Shown here piece by piece: positions 41,304 through 50,495 of a stretch of 64,000 bases of DNA. Position numbers and translations under genes: made by a program. Below the pieces are notes generated by a model, which worked only from the letters and a program-made list of their open reading frames with translations, did no database searches and was not told where the DNA came from. The first letter of the stretch is position 1; each line of letters opens with the position of its first letter. This DNA is from Polyangium fumosum (GTDB taxonomy: Bacteria; Myxococcota_A; Polyangia; Polyangiales; Polyangiaceae), in NCBI RefSeq assembly GCF_005144585.1, contig NZ_SSMQ01000015.1:62001-126000 (forward strand), read 5' to 3'.

Positions 41304-42176
41304 TCAATGCGGAACCGGCTCTGTCGGCCCGACGTCGTGCGCAAAAAAGAGCCGCTCGTCCCCATACCTCGAAGCAACGAACGTGCTGTCGAGCCAAAGC
41401 TCGCCCATCGGCTGCGTCGGCTGATCGATCTTCGCCGCGACGTGCACGTCGAAGAGCTTGATCCCCGCGGGCAGCCGGCCGAGCGAGAGCCGGAAGTCCG
41501 ACGTGTCCGGGCAGGCGCGTTTCGCCTCTTCCGTCGGGTGGAACTCGACGCGGTCGGGGACGACGGGATTGTCCGCAGACGCGCCGTCCGTGTGCATGCC
41601 CGCGAGGTGGTGGAGCGGAAGGTAAACGCTGTAAAGCCGCGTGCCGCCGAGCGACTTCGCGGCCTTCTGGAACGCGCTCTGCACGAGCTTCGAATCGAAC
41701 TCCTTCGCCGGCACGGTGGAGTTGCAATAGACGCTGGAGAAGCAGCGCAAGTCACCCTTCTCGCGATGGTCGTTCGGCAGCGTGAGCAGGTTCAGCGAGG
41801 GCTTGCCGGTCACGAAAAACTTCAGCGCGATCGAGGGCGCGAAGCTGCCGCCGCCCTTCGCGTCCGAGAAGCGTAGGAGCGCGGCGCCGCCCTTCGCGAA
41901 GACGCCCGTGTACGGGTGCGACGCCGTGATCTTCAGGGTCACGCGCGCGCATGCGCCGTACGTGTGCACGAGCTTCGGGCGATCCGGCGGGAGCTCGTCG
42001 CCCGGCAGCTCGAACGAGCCGCGGTTGAAGGCCGTGCTGAAAAGCTTGCGCCGCCCCCACGGGCCCGGGACGCTCGTGGGGAGCGCGTCGTCCGGGTACG
42101 GATCGGAGCTCACGCGGGCCCACAAGGCGTCGAGCTTCTCCTCGGCGCGGAGCGCCGAACCATCGGGCAAGGACAT
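41304..42176 (-). CDS. Hypothetical protein, possibly catalase-fold
   Basis: A 290-residue protein without signal peptide or membrane segment. A central region (HTYGACARVTLKI, TGVFAKGGAALLRFSDAKGGG, APSIALKFFVTGKPSLNLLTL) recalls the beta-barrel entry of the heme catalase/allene oxide synthase superfamily, where a His precedes the barrel and a RxS motif follows. The Tyr heme-ligand region is not evident, so this is only a suggestion. Two or three Cys and an HHLAGMHTDG segment are present. It converges with the toxin gene, seven bases apart. Function unknown. Confidence 0.55.
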   Translation of the reverse strand: MSLPDGSALRAEEKLDALWARVSSDPYPDDALPTSVPGPWGRRKLFSTAFNRGSFELPGDELPPDRPKLVHTYGACARVTLKITASHPYTGVFAKGGAALLRFSDAKGGGSFAPSIALKFFVTGKPSLNLLTLPNDHREKGDLRCFSSVYCNSTVPAKEFDSKLVQSAFQKAAKSLGGTRLYSVYLPLHHLAGMHTDGASADNPVVPDRVEFHPTEEAKRACPDTSDFRLSLGRLPAGIKLFDVHVAAKIDQPTQPMGELWLDSTFVASRYGDERLFFAHDVGPTEPVPH

Positions 42177-42244
42177 GACCCGCGAGCCTATCGTAGGCCC
42201 GTCCCGCTTGCCATTTCCTTCGGCGTCATGCTTCCTTCCTCCCG

Positions 42245-42982
42245 ATGACGCGGATCCCGAAACGCCTGTCGCCCCTGCTCCTCGCGCTCGTCGCCCTCGG
42301 CTGCAAGGGCGGCGCGCAAGAGAACCAGGCCAAGGATCAGGCCCCGCCCGCCGCGTCGACGACGAACCCCAAAGAGAAGAAGGCCCCGCGCGTATACCCG
42401 GCGGCCGAGGCGTTCGCGTTGAAGCCCCTCGCCGTGGGGCAGTGGATCCGGATCGCGCTGGAGTTCAGGGGCCAGCCGCCGGGCCAGGTCTTCGTGCGCA
42501 TCGTGGGGAAAGAGGGCGACGCGTTCTGGTACGAGGTCGAGGCGAACATGCCGACCTACACGTCGCTCTTCCAGTTCCTGGTGGAGGGCGCCGCCGAGAA
42601 GGGCTTCGACAAGAACGCCGTGCGCAAGCTGCGCCGCCAGGAAGTAAATCGCCCCGTGCTGGAGGAGTCCGGGCCGCCCGACGTGCTCCGTGACGTCGCC
42701 GAGCAGGTCGAGGCCTACGCCGCGCTCCTGAACCCGCCCGACTTCACGAAGGCCGAGCGCAAGGACGTGAAGGTGACGGCCGGGCTGTTCCAGGGCAGCT
42801 TCGTGTACGAGACCGAGTACACCGTCCGCGGCGACAAGCAGAAGGAGCGGGTCTTCCGTCACCCCGCCGTGCCCATCACCGGGTTCGTCCGGGCCGAGAG
42901 CACGCAGCCCGGCGGCCCGGCCTACACGACAGAGCTGCTCGAAATGCACGAGACCGGCGCCCGAGCCGTCATGGGCCTGTAA
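42245..42982 (+). CDS. Lipoprotein of unknown function
   Basis: A 245-residue lipoprotein with signal peptide MTRIPKRLSPLLLALVALGC and the lipobox at Cys20. A charged, disordered stretch (QENQAKDQAPPAASTT) leads to a soluble mixed alpha/beta domain of about 180 residues (VGQWIRIALEF, QVFVRIVGKEGDAFWYEVEAN, VTAGLFQGSFVYETEY). No family is recognised. It looks like a small periplasmic binding or chaperone-like domain. It stands alone, divergent from the catalase-fold candidate and 88 bases before another lipoprotein gene. Confidence 0.65.
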   Translation: MTRIPKRLSPLLLALVALGCKGGAQENQAKDQAPPAASTTNPKEKKAPRVYPAAEAFALKPLAVGQWIRIALEFRGQPPGQVFVRIVGKEGDAFWYEVEANMPTYTSLFQFLVEGAAEKGFDKNAVRKLRRQEVNRPVLEESGPPDVLRDVAEQVEAYAALLNPPDFTKAERKDVKVTAGLFQGSFVYETEYTVRGDKQKERVFRHPAVPITGFVRAESTQPGGPAYTTELLEMHETGARAVMGL

Positions 42983-43070
42983 GGTCCCGAGGGCCCGCGC
43001 GTTCCCCGGCCGAGGCCAACCCTGCTGGTGAGCCAGATCCAGCGCGCCGAACGTCCACCGTGGAGACTGC

Positions 43071-43661
43071 ATGAAACGCAAGCCCCGCCGCGCCACACGG
43101 ATTGTCGCCCTCGCCCTGGCCTCGATCGCCACGCCCATCCTCGCCTTCGGCTGCGGCGGCAGCGTGCCCTCGCCCCACGAAGGCGCCCCCGGAGCACGAT
43201 CCGACGACCCCGCGGCCGCCCTCGATCAGGCCGAGCGCGAGGTGCAGCTCGCCCTCGGCCTGTCCCCCGCCCGGCCCGCGCAAGCGACGGCGCAGCAGCC
43301 CCTCGAGGCAACGCAGGCGCAGTCTCCCCAGCAGTACGCCACGCCGCCGCCCCCCACGCCCACGCCCGCCCTGCCCGCGCCCACAGCCACCATGCCCGCA
43401 CCAGCCCCAGCCGAGGCCGAGAGGAAGGCCGAAGCCGATGCCAAGCGCGCCGAGGCCGGGGCCCCCGCCGCGGACGAGGCCACGCCCGTCTCGTCAGACC
43501 CATGCATGACCGCATGCCGCGCCCTCGAATCCATGGGCCGCGCCGCCACGCACCTCTGCGACCTCACCGGCGACGGCGATACGCGCTGCGCAAACGCAAA
43601 GGACCGGGTGCGCAGAGCCGAGGACCTCGTCCGCCAGCGGTGCCCCGGCTGCGCAGGTTGA
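43071..43661 (+). CDS. Lipoprotein with Pro/Ala-rich linker and Cys-rich end
   Basis: A 196-residue lipoprotein. GGAG lies shortly before the ATG. The signal peptide ends in lipobox AFGC. The mature protein is mainly low-complexity (Ala, Pro, Gln, Glu) with a short Lys/Glu/Ala helix (AEAERKAEADAKRAEAG). A C-terminal domain of about 55 residues contains six Cys (DPCMTACRALE, ATHLCDL, DTRCANA, RQRCPGCAG), likely in three disulfides. Its arrangement resembles other small myxobacterial surface lipoproteins. Function unknown. Confidence 0.65.
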   Translation: MKRKPRRATRIVALALASIATPILAFGCGGSVPSPHEGAPGARSDDPAAALDQAEREVQLALGLSPARPAQATAQQPLEATQAQSPQQYATPPPPTPTPALPAPTATMPAPAPAEAERKAEADAKRAEAGAPAADEATPVSSDPCMTACRALESMGRAATHLCDLTGDGDTRCANAKDRVRRAEDLVRQRCPGCAG

Positions 43662-43696
43662 GCGTGGCTCCGTGATGGTTTGAGGCGCAACGACTC

Positions 43697-44017
43697 GGAG
43701 CTGGGGCGTTGCCCCAGGCCCCAGCAGGGGCTGTCCGCCCCTGCACCCGGACCAGCCAGGGGCTGGACCCAAGCTCGATGAACTGCGCGGTGCGCAGCTC
43801 ATCGAACAGGCCCGGTCAAGACCAGCAACGACCCTGCCCACCAAGACCGCCGCGCTGCGGGTTTGGCTGGCACCCCGGCTTCTTCGTCGGCCCGTTTGAA
43901 AAACTGCGCGGAGCGCAGTTTTTCAACCCTCGGTCCAGGCCGTGCCTGGTCCGGGGTCGAGGGGGCGGACAGCCCCCCGCGGGGTCCGGGGCAGCGCCCC
44001 GGCGCGACGACGCTCCA
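43697..44017. repeat. Long inverted-repeat (MITE-like) element, copy B
   Basis: Second copy of the element seen at 1272-1592, in opposite orientation and filling almost the whole gap between convergent genes. Left arm: GGAGCTGGGGCGTTGCCCC, a hairpin GGGGCTGTCCGCCCC, ACCCGGACCAGC, and palindrome GATGAACTGCGC-GGT-GCGCAGCTCATC at 43777-43803. Right arm: TTGAAAAACTGCGC-GGA-GCGCAGTTTTTCAA at 43896-43926, then TGGTCCGGGGTCGA and GGGGGCGGACAGCCCCC. The 14-bp stem with compensating changes relative to copy A suggests that the fold is under selection or kept by the mobilisation process. Confidence 0.75.
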
Positions 44018-44027
44018 CGATGGGATC

Positions 44028-45428
<1,401 letters not shown>

Positions 45429-45521
45429 CGTTTCGCTCGCGTCGGAAAGGTTACGCTCACCGCCCGCGCGAGCCTAGAACAACCCGCCCCGAGCATCTGT
45501 TCGTCGCTGGCAAATTCACTC

Positions 45522-45584
45522 ACCACCTGGCGCGATTCCCTTACCACCTCGCTCGATTCCCTTGCTACCAAGCTCGATTCCCGC
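45522..45584 (+). repeat. Three 21-bp tandem repeats in an intergenic region
   Basis: Three head-to-tail units of 21 bases with the common core CTCGATTCCCTT: ACCACCTGGCGCGATTCCCTT, ACCACCTCGCTCGATTCCCTT, then a more diverged third. The 328-base gap 45429-45756 otherwise shows no gene; it contains a C/T-rich tract and presumably the promoters of the divergent kinase and small-protein genes. The regular spacing of two helical turns suggests possible binding sites. Confidence 0.6.
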
Positions 45585-45756
45585 ACCCCCTGCCCCCTCT
45601 TCCTCTCCTCGCGGGCGCGGGGTGATTTGCGCGGGTTCTCCCGTCTCCCGTGACGGAGAGAGGTTGGGGGGGAGGGCCGAAATCGTCTATAAGCAGAGAG
45701 GGTGCAACCTGGGCCCGCGCACCCGCGCTTGGCTTTGGCCCGACGAGGGGTTGTCG

Positions 45757-45957
45757 ATGAAGGCTTCTTTTTTGCGGATGGCGTCGCGCCTGAGCTTCTT
45801 CGCGCTCGTGGGCGCCGGGTTCGGCGCGCGTGACATGTGCCTGGGCAACGACGGACCTCCGCCGCCTCCGCCCCCCGCGCCCGGCGACGCAGGCGAGGAC
45901 GGGGCCATGACCAAGCGGCCGGCGCTTCCTCTGCAGGAGGGCGCGCGCGCCATCTGA
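45757..45957 (+). CDS. Small exported protein with polyproline
   Basis: A 66-residue peptide: a basic N terminus, a hydrophobic segment (LSFFALVGAGFG), then ARDMCLGNDG, seven consecutive Pro and a polar tail. GAGGGG lies about seven bases upstream of the ATG, supporting the start. It may be a secreted or lipid-anchored small protein, although the lipobox position (MC) is not typical. It lies 18 bases before the next membrane-protein gene and is probably in the same transcript. No known family. Confidence 0.5.
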   Translation: MKASFLRMASRLSFFALVGAGFGARDMCLGNDGPPPPPPPAPGDAGEDGAMTKRPALPLQEGARAI

Positions 45958-45975
45958 GGCGCGCCGAGGCGTCGC

Positions 45976-47055
45976 ATGGAAGCGGAAGGGCGGCTTCATC
46001 GGTGGTTCGGTTCGGCGTTCGCCATCCCGGCGCCGCCGCTCGACGCCCCGCTCGCGGGCCTCGATCACCTGCGCCGCCTCGGCCTGCGCTTGCTCGGCCC
46101 GTTCCTCTCGCGCTCGCTGCTCATCGATCGCGAGCGCCGCGTCGCCGTGCTCGGCTCGGTCCTCATCGTGGGAGCGTTTCTCCTGGCCTCGTCGTGGCCC
46201 GTGGTGATGCTCGTGCTCGGGCCGCTCGTCTGGGGCATCCCGCACGTGCTCGCGGACGTGCGTTACCTCGTGGCGCGGCCGGGCCTGCATCGGCGGCCGC
46301 TCGTGCTCGCGGCGATCGGCGTGGGCATCCTCGCCGCGGGCCTCGGCTTCGGGGTGCGCGGGGGCCTCGCCGGCGCGGCGCTCGCGCTCTGCGTGGCGCG
46401 GACGTCGTGGTCGCGCAGGTTGATCGGGCTCTCGGTCGTGGGCGCGCTCTTCCTCGTCGCGCAGCGCGCGGGGTGGTTCGCCGACCTCGCCTTCGCGCAC
46501 CTGCACAACCTCGTCGCCGTCGTGATCTGGTGGGCCTGGCGGCCACGAAAATCGCGCCTGCACCTCGTGCCTATCGCGCTCTTCGCGGCGGGCACGGCGG
46601 CGCTGCTGCTCGGCGCGGCAGCGCCCTTGCTCGCGTGGAGCGGCGGCGCGGAGGCGCCCTGGACCGGGCTCGGGATGCGGTACCTCTCGTGGACGCTCAG
46701 CCCCCAGCCGACGGGCCCGCTCGCGGTGCGGTTCGTAGTGCTCTACGCGTTCGCGCAGGCGACGCACTACATCGTCTGGTTAAGGCTCATGCCCGAGGAC
46801 GATCGTCCGAGCAAGACGCCGCGCTCCTACCGGCAGAGCTTCCGCGCGCTCGCGGGGGACATCGGCGGCACGCTCCTCTGGCTCTCGGCGATCGGCGCGC
46901 TCGCGCTCATCGTGTGGGCGTTCTTCGGCCCGGGCGTCGCGCGGGATGGCTACCTGCGGTTCGCGTTCTTCCACGGCCACCTCGAGCTCGCCGCGGGCGC
47001 GTTGCTCTGGGCCGAGGGCTTCCGCCCCGCGTCCTCGAACCAAGCCTCCGCCTGA
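45976..47055 (+). CDS. Polytopic membrane protein with membrane-embedded histidines
   Basis: A 359-residue integral membrane protein with about eight transmembrane helices. His residues recur at helix ends or inside helices: WGIPHVLADVRYL, FAHLHNLVAVVIWW, AQATHYIVWLRLMPED and RFAFFHGHLELAAG. This pattern is reminiscent of membrane di-metal enzymes such as the Brp/Blh beta-carotene cleavage family, but I cannot confirm a match. An enzymatic metal site is plausible. The N terminus has a short amphipathic part before the first helix. A second small membrane protein gene follows five bases later, which suggests a two-subunit assembly. Confidence 0.65.
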   Translation: MEAEGRLHRWFGSAFAIPAPPLDAPLAGLDHLRRLGLRLLGPFLSRSLLIDRERRVAVLGSVLIVGAFLLASSWPVVMLVLGPLVWGIPHVLADVRYLVARPGLHRRPLVLAAIGVGILAAGLGFGVRGGLAGAALALCVARTSWSRRLIGLSVVGALFLVAQRAGWFADLAFAHLHNLVAVVIWWAWRPRKSRLHLVPIALFAAGTAALLLGAAAPLLAWSGGAEAPWTGLGMRYLSWTLSPQPTGPLAVRFVVLYAFAQATHYIVWLRLMPEDDRPSKTPRSYRQSFRALAGDIGGTLLWLSAIGALALIVWAFFGPGVARDGYLRFAFFHGHLELAAGALLWAEGFRPASSNQASA

Positions 47056-47060
47056 CGCGG

Positions 47061-47456
47061 ATGTCGACCGGGGAGGCGCTCGCCCGGTACGTGGTGGCGT
47101 TCGTCCTGACGCAGGCGATCGAGGTGCCGATCTACAGGCGCGCGCTCGGCGTGCGCCCGCTCGTCGCGTTCGGCGCGAGCGCGATCACGCATCCGGTCGT
47201 GTGGTTCGTCCTGCCCGCCGTGTGGCGAGCGCTGTACGTGGCCGCGATCCACGCCGATCGGCGGTTCGTGCTGGGGGAGCTTGGGTACTACCTCGGCTAC
47301 GGCGTGCTCGCGGAAGGGTTCGCCGTGGTGGTGGAGGCGGCGTACTTCTGGAAGGCAGGGATCACGGCGCGGAGGGCGTTCGGGGGGGCGCTCGCGGCGA
47401 ACGCGGTGAGCTCGCTGCTTGGGCAAGTGCTGCGGGCGGTGACGGGGTGGCCTTGA
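47061..47456 (+). CDS. Small membrane protein
   Basis: A 131-residue protein with about four transmembrane helices (ALARYVVAFVLTQAIEVPIY, PLVAFGASAITHPVVWFVLPAVW, LGYYLGYGVLAEGFAVVVEAAYF, and a C-terminal AFGGALAANAVSSLLGQVL). It carries a membrane His (ITHPVVWF) and several acidic residues in helices (EVPIY, AEGFAVVVEAAY), which is typical of small transport or enzyme-accessory membrane proteins. It starts five bases after the preceding gene's stop, so it is almost certainly translated from the same mRNA. Function unknown. Confidence 0.6.
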   Translation: MSTGEALARYVVAFVLTQAIEVPIYRRALGVRPLVAFGASAITHPVVWFVLPAVWRALYVAAIHADRRFVLGELGYYLGYGVLAEGFAVVVEAAYFWKAGITARRAFGGALAANAVSSLLGQVLRAVTGWP

Positions 47457-47582
47457 GCAGCCACCACGGGGGAGGGTGCACGATCGGATCGCCCGGCGGC
47501 CAGGGGTTGACACGAAGCCCGGGGCGGGATGTTGCTAGCGGCGAAGGCTGCCCGAGCCCATGACTCCGGGAGACGGGGACCC

Positions 47583-49001
47583 ATGCACATCCGGAAGATC
47601 CTCATCGAGAACATCCGCTGCTTCGACCGGGTCGAGCTCGACCTGACGCGGCCGGATGGGTCGCTGGCCGGCTGGACGGTGCTGGCGGGACGGAACGGGA
47701 CGGGGAAGTCGACGTTGCTCAAGGCGATCGCGCTGGCGGTGGCGGGGCCGGAGGTCGCGAGGAGCCTGCAGAAGAGCTTTGTCGACTGGGTCCGAACCAG
47801 CCAACGCAAGGCGCAGATCACGACGGAGCTAGAGTGCAGCGTTGGTGATTGGATCGGCGACGACGAGGCGTGGCGCGAAGAACGCACGCATTTCTGGACG
47901 GGGCTCTCGTGGGAGACGTCTTCGGGAGACGGCGAGCCTTTCCTCTGGACGCCACAAGACGTCGTCCTTCTTGTCCCATCCCTGTCCGAGTACCCACCCG
48001 ATCCACATCAATACCGCGGTCCCTGGCACAACAACCCCTCTGGATGGTTCATCGCGGCCTACGGCCCCCTCCGCCGACTCGGCTTTCGCGACGACTACAA
48101 GCAGCCGGGGCCCCAGATGCAGGCAGGGCTTGCGAGTCTCTTCGACGAGGACGTCACGCTGGCGGAGTCGATCCACTGGCTGAAGGACATCCACGCGATC
48201 CGGCTCGACCTGCAAGATCGCGCAAGCAGGACGAGCGAAGCGGAGGCCAAAACGTTGCTCGATGACGCGCGCAAGCACGCGCTGGTTTACGAGAACGTCC
48301 TTTCGCTGCTCAATGACGGTCTTCTCCCTCCTGGCTCCTCCGTGGTCTCCCTCGACATGCAGCGCGGGCTGCTGGTGAAGCAAGACGGCGTCACCCTCGC
48401 GCTCCGCAGCCTCAGCGATGGGTACCGAGCGGCGCTCGCCCTCGTCTTCGACATCGTCCGGCAGATGTATCGTTGCTTCGGCGAAAGGCTTGAAATCTCT
48501 CGCCGCGAGGTCGACGGCAAGCACGTGGTTCAGGTCGAGCACCAAGGAATCGTCCTCATCGACGAGGTCGACGCGCACCTCCACGTCTCGTGGCAGCAGC
48601 GGATCGGGTTCTGGCTCAAGGAGCACTTCCCGAACGTTCAGTTCATCGTCACGACGCACAGCCCCTTCGTCTGCCAAGCGGCCGATCCCAAAGGCCTCAT
48701 CCGTTTGCCCACGCCCGGCTCCGGCGAGCGTGTGGAGCATGTGTCCGACGATCTTTACAACACCGCGGTGTACGGCGACGTGGACGACGCCGTCATGACG
48801 GCGCTCTTCGGCCTGGAGCGGGCCCACTCGGATCACGCCGAGGCGCTGCGCAGCCGCGTGGCGAAGCTCCAGGCGAAAATGATGCGCGGCCACGCAACTC
48901 CGGACGAGAAGGAGGAGATGTACCGCTTGTCGGCGCGTCTGCCGAAGACGGGGAGTGCCCTCGTCCAGCAGACGCTACGCAAGCTGGGAGATCCGGGGTG
49001 A
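47583..49001 (+). CDS. ptuA: Septu defence ATPase PtuA
   Basis: A 472-residue ABC/SMC-type ATPase. Walker A GRNGTGKST (36-44), a signature-like SLSDGYRA (276-283), Walker B IVLIDEVDAHLH (323-334) and the switch His in TTHSPF (357-362) are all intact. A helical region between them and a C-terminal helical segment (SDHAEALRSRVAKLQAKMM) fit PtuA of type I Septu. PtuA assembles into a ring-like complex that binds the HNH nuclease PtuB; nucleotide depletion or phage triggers release DNA degradation. The next gene encodes the nuclease, overlapping by GTGA. No reverse transcriptase is present, so this is a plain Septu pair and not a retron. Confidence 0.8.
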   Translation: MHIRKILIENIRCFDRVELDLTRPDGSLAGWTVLAGRNGTGKSTLLKAIALAVAGPEVARSLQKSFVDWVRTSQRKAQITTELECSVGDWIGDDEAWREERTHFWTGLSWETSSGDGEPFLWTPQDVVLLVPSLSEYPPDPHQYRGPWHNNPSGWFIAAYGPLRRLGFRDDYKQPGPQMQAGLASLFDEDVTLAESIHWLKDIHAIRLDLQDRASRTSEAEAKTLLDDARKHALVYENVLSLLNDGLLPPGSSVVSLDMQRGLLVKQDGVTLALRSLSDGYRAALALVFDIVRQMYRCFGERLEISRREVDGKHVVQVEHQGIVLIDEVDAHLHVSWQQRIGFWLKEHFPNVQFIVTTHSPFVCQAADPKGLIRLPTPGSGERVEHVSDDLYNTAVYGDVDDAVMTALFGLERAHSDHAEALRSRVAKLQAKMMRGHATPDEKEEMYRLSARLPKTGSALVQQTLRKLGDPG

Positions 49002-49756
49002 GAAAGCTGCGAAGGGAGCCGCTGAGCGAGCACGCGACGCGGGTCCTGTGGAAACAAACCGTCAAGGTCGTGGAGGCAGGTCGCTCGGCACCCTCGCGGA
49101 GCAAGCTCGCGAAGGCTCGAAAGGACGAGGCCAGGCGACTCTGGAAACAGAAGGCCGAAGGGACGTTCGACGAGATCCGGGCGACGCTGAAGGCGATCGC
49201 GTCCGGCGTCGAGCGCTGCATGTACTGCGAGAGCAACGAGGGCACGGACATCGAGCACTTCTGGCCGCAGAAGCGGGCTCCCTGCCGCGCCTTCGACTGG
49301 ACCAACTACCTGCTCGCTTGCAGCGCCTGCAACAGCAACCACAAGCGGGACCGTTTTCCGCGCAGGCACGGCGAGCCGCTCTTGATCAACCCGACGGAGG
49401 ACGATCCGCTGGACCACATCGTCCTGACGCCGACGGGCAAGTACGTGCCCCTCACGGACAAGGGAGAGAACAGCATCCCCGTGTTCGGGCTCGACCGCGG
49501 TCCCCTGGAACGAAGCCGTGTCATCGCCTGGGCCGCCGTCGATGGCTTGATCGTGCGTTACGCGAACGCCTGCGCGCGAGACGATTTCGCGTCGGCGCTG
49601 GAGACGCAACGCGCCCTGTGCGAGTACCCCCAGGTGAGCGTCTTCGCTGCGATCCTGCGCGTCGCCGCAGGCATGGGCGCGGAGGAGTTCCTCTCCCCCG
49701 AGTGCCGCAGAGCCCTGGCCGCTTACCCTGAAATCAAGAACTGGCTCGACGGATAA
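48998..49756 (+). CDS. ptuB: Septu defence HNH nuclease PtuB
   Basis: A 252-residue HNH endonuclease. The core reads CMYCESNEGTDIEHFWPQ (Cys74, Cys77, catalytic His87), then WTNYLLACSACNSNHKRDRFP (Asn103, Cys108, Cys111, His115), i.e. a complete zinc-stabilised HNH/beta-beta-alpha-metal fold as in PtuB and related HNH proteins. A basic helical N terminus precedes it and a helical C-terminal part follows. Its GTG start overlaps the ptuA stop as GTGA, so the pair is translationally coupled and should be made together. Its last 23 bases overlap the convergent Lgt-like gene. Confidence 0.82.
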   Translation: MRKLRREPLSEHATRVLWKQTVKVVEAGRSAPSRSKLAKARKDEARRLWKQKAEGTFDEIRATLKAIASGVERCMYCESNEGTDIEHFWPQKRAPCRAFDWTNYLLACSACNSNHKRDRFPRRHGEPLLINPTEDDPLDHIVLTPTGKYVPLTDKGENSIPVFGLDRGPLERSRVIAWAAVDGLIVRYANACARDDFASALETQRALCEYPQVSVFAAILRVAAGMGAEEFLSPECRRALAAYPEIKNWLDG

Positions 49757-50471
49757 GCGCCTCCCTCCGCCCCCTCCCCCACACCAGCAACACGACGCCG
49801 ATCGGGATCATCACCCCGAGGCAAACCCCCTGCGCCGCGGTGAGCCCGTGCCACCGGGGATCCGGCCGGCTGCCAACGTCTTCCGCGCGCAAAAAATCCA
49901 GCCCGAATCGCAAGGCGCCATAAGCCAGCGCGAGCGCGCCGGTCACGACGCCCGGCCGCGACGCGCGGCGCGTCACGAGCACGACGAGCACGACGAGCAG
50001 CGGCGTCGCCATCCCTTCGAGCAAGCCGAGGTCGAAGCGCGCGCCGCCCGGGTACTGCACGGCGAGGAAGGACGACGAGAGCCGGCCCGGATGATCGTGC
50101 GCGAAGGCGCACGCCGCGCGCGCAAAGATCCATCCGAACGGAAAGGCGTACGTGGTCGCGTCCGCCGCGACGAGCACGGGCATCCGGAGCGCCCGCGCGA
50201 GGCCCACGAGGCCCACGATCGCGCCCAGGCAACCGCCCGCCGACGAGAGCGTCCCGCCTCCGCCCACGAGCCTGCCCACGCCGTACGCGCCGCCGATCGC
50301 CGCCGCCACCGTGCCGATCGCGAGCGCCTCGATCGCCCCCTTCGAGCCGAGCGCGAGCGCGCGCGCGCGCCGCACGAGGACGAGGTGGTTCACGATCACG
50401 GAGAGCGTGAGCAAGAGGCCGAACGCGTGAAGGCCGAACGGCAAGGCGGGAAACGTGAACCAGGGAATCAC
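49734..50471 (-). CDS. Lgt-like prolipoprotein diacylglyceryltransferase family membrane protein
   Basis: A 245-residue polytopic protein with about seven helices and the general Lgt outline: AFGLLLTLSVIVNHLVLVRRA, GRLVGGGGTLSSAGGCLGA, then FPFGWIFARAACAFAHDHPG with the conserved Arg, and RFGLDFLRAEDVGSRPDPRWHGLTAAQ near the end. True Lgt transfers diacylglycerol from phosphatidylglycerol to the lipobox Cys. The classical GRxGNF signature is altered, as in the second Lgt-like group found in myxobacteria, so the reaction may be the same or modified. The abundance of lipoproteins in this window makes the role plausible. Overlaps ptuB by 23 bases. Confidence 0.7.
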   Translation of the reverse strand: MIPWFTFPALPFGLHAFGLLLTLSVIVNHLVLVRRARALALGSKGAIEALAIGTVAAAIGGAYGVGRLVGGGGTLSSAGGCLGAIVGLVGLARALRMPVLVAADATTYAFPFGWIFARAACAFAHDHPGRLSSSFLAVQYPGGARFDLGLLEGMATPLLVVLVVLVTRRASRPGVVTGALALAYGALRFGLDFLRAEDVGSRPDPRWHGLTAAQGVCLGVMIPIGVVLLVWGRGRREALIRRASS

Positions 50472-50495
50472 GCGGGGCTGCTACGATGCCACGGC

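Noticed and set aside
47583-49756. Retron associated with PtuAB
   Set aside because: No reverse transcriptase or msr/msd-like structure is seen on either side.
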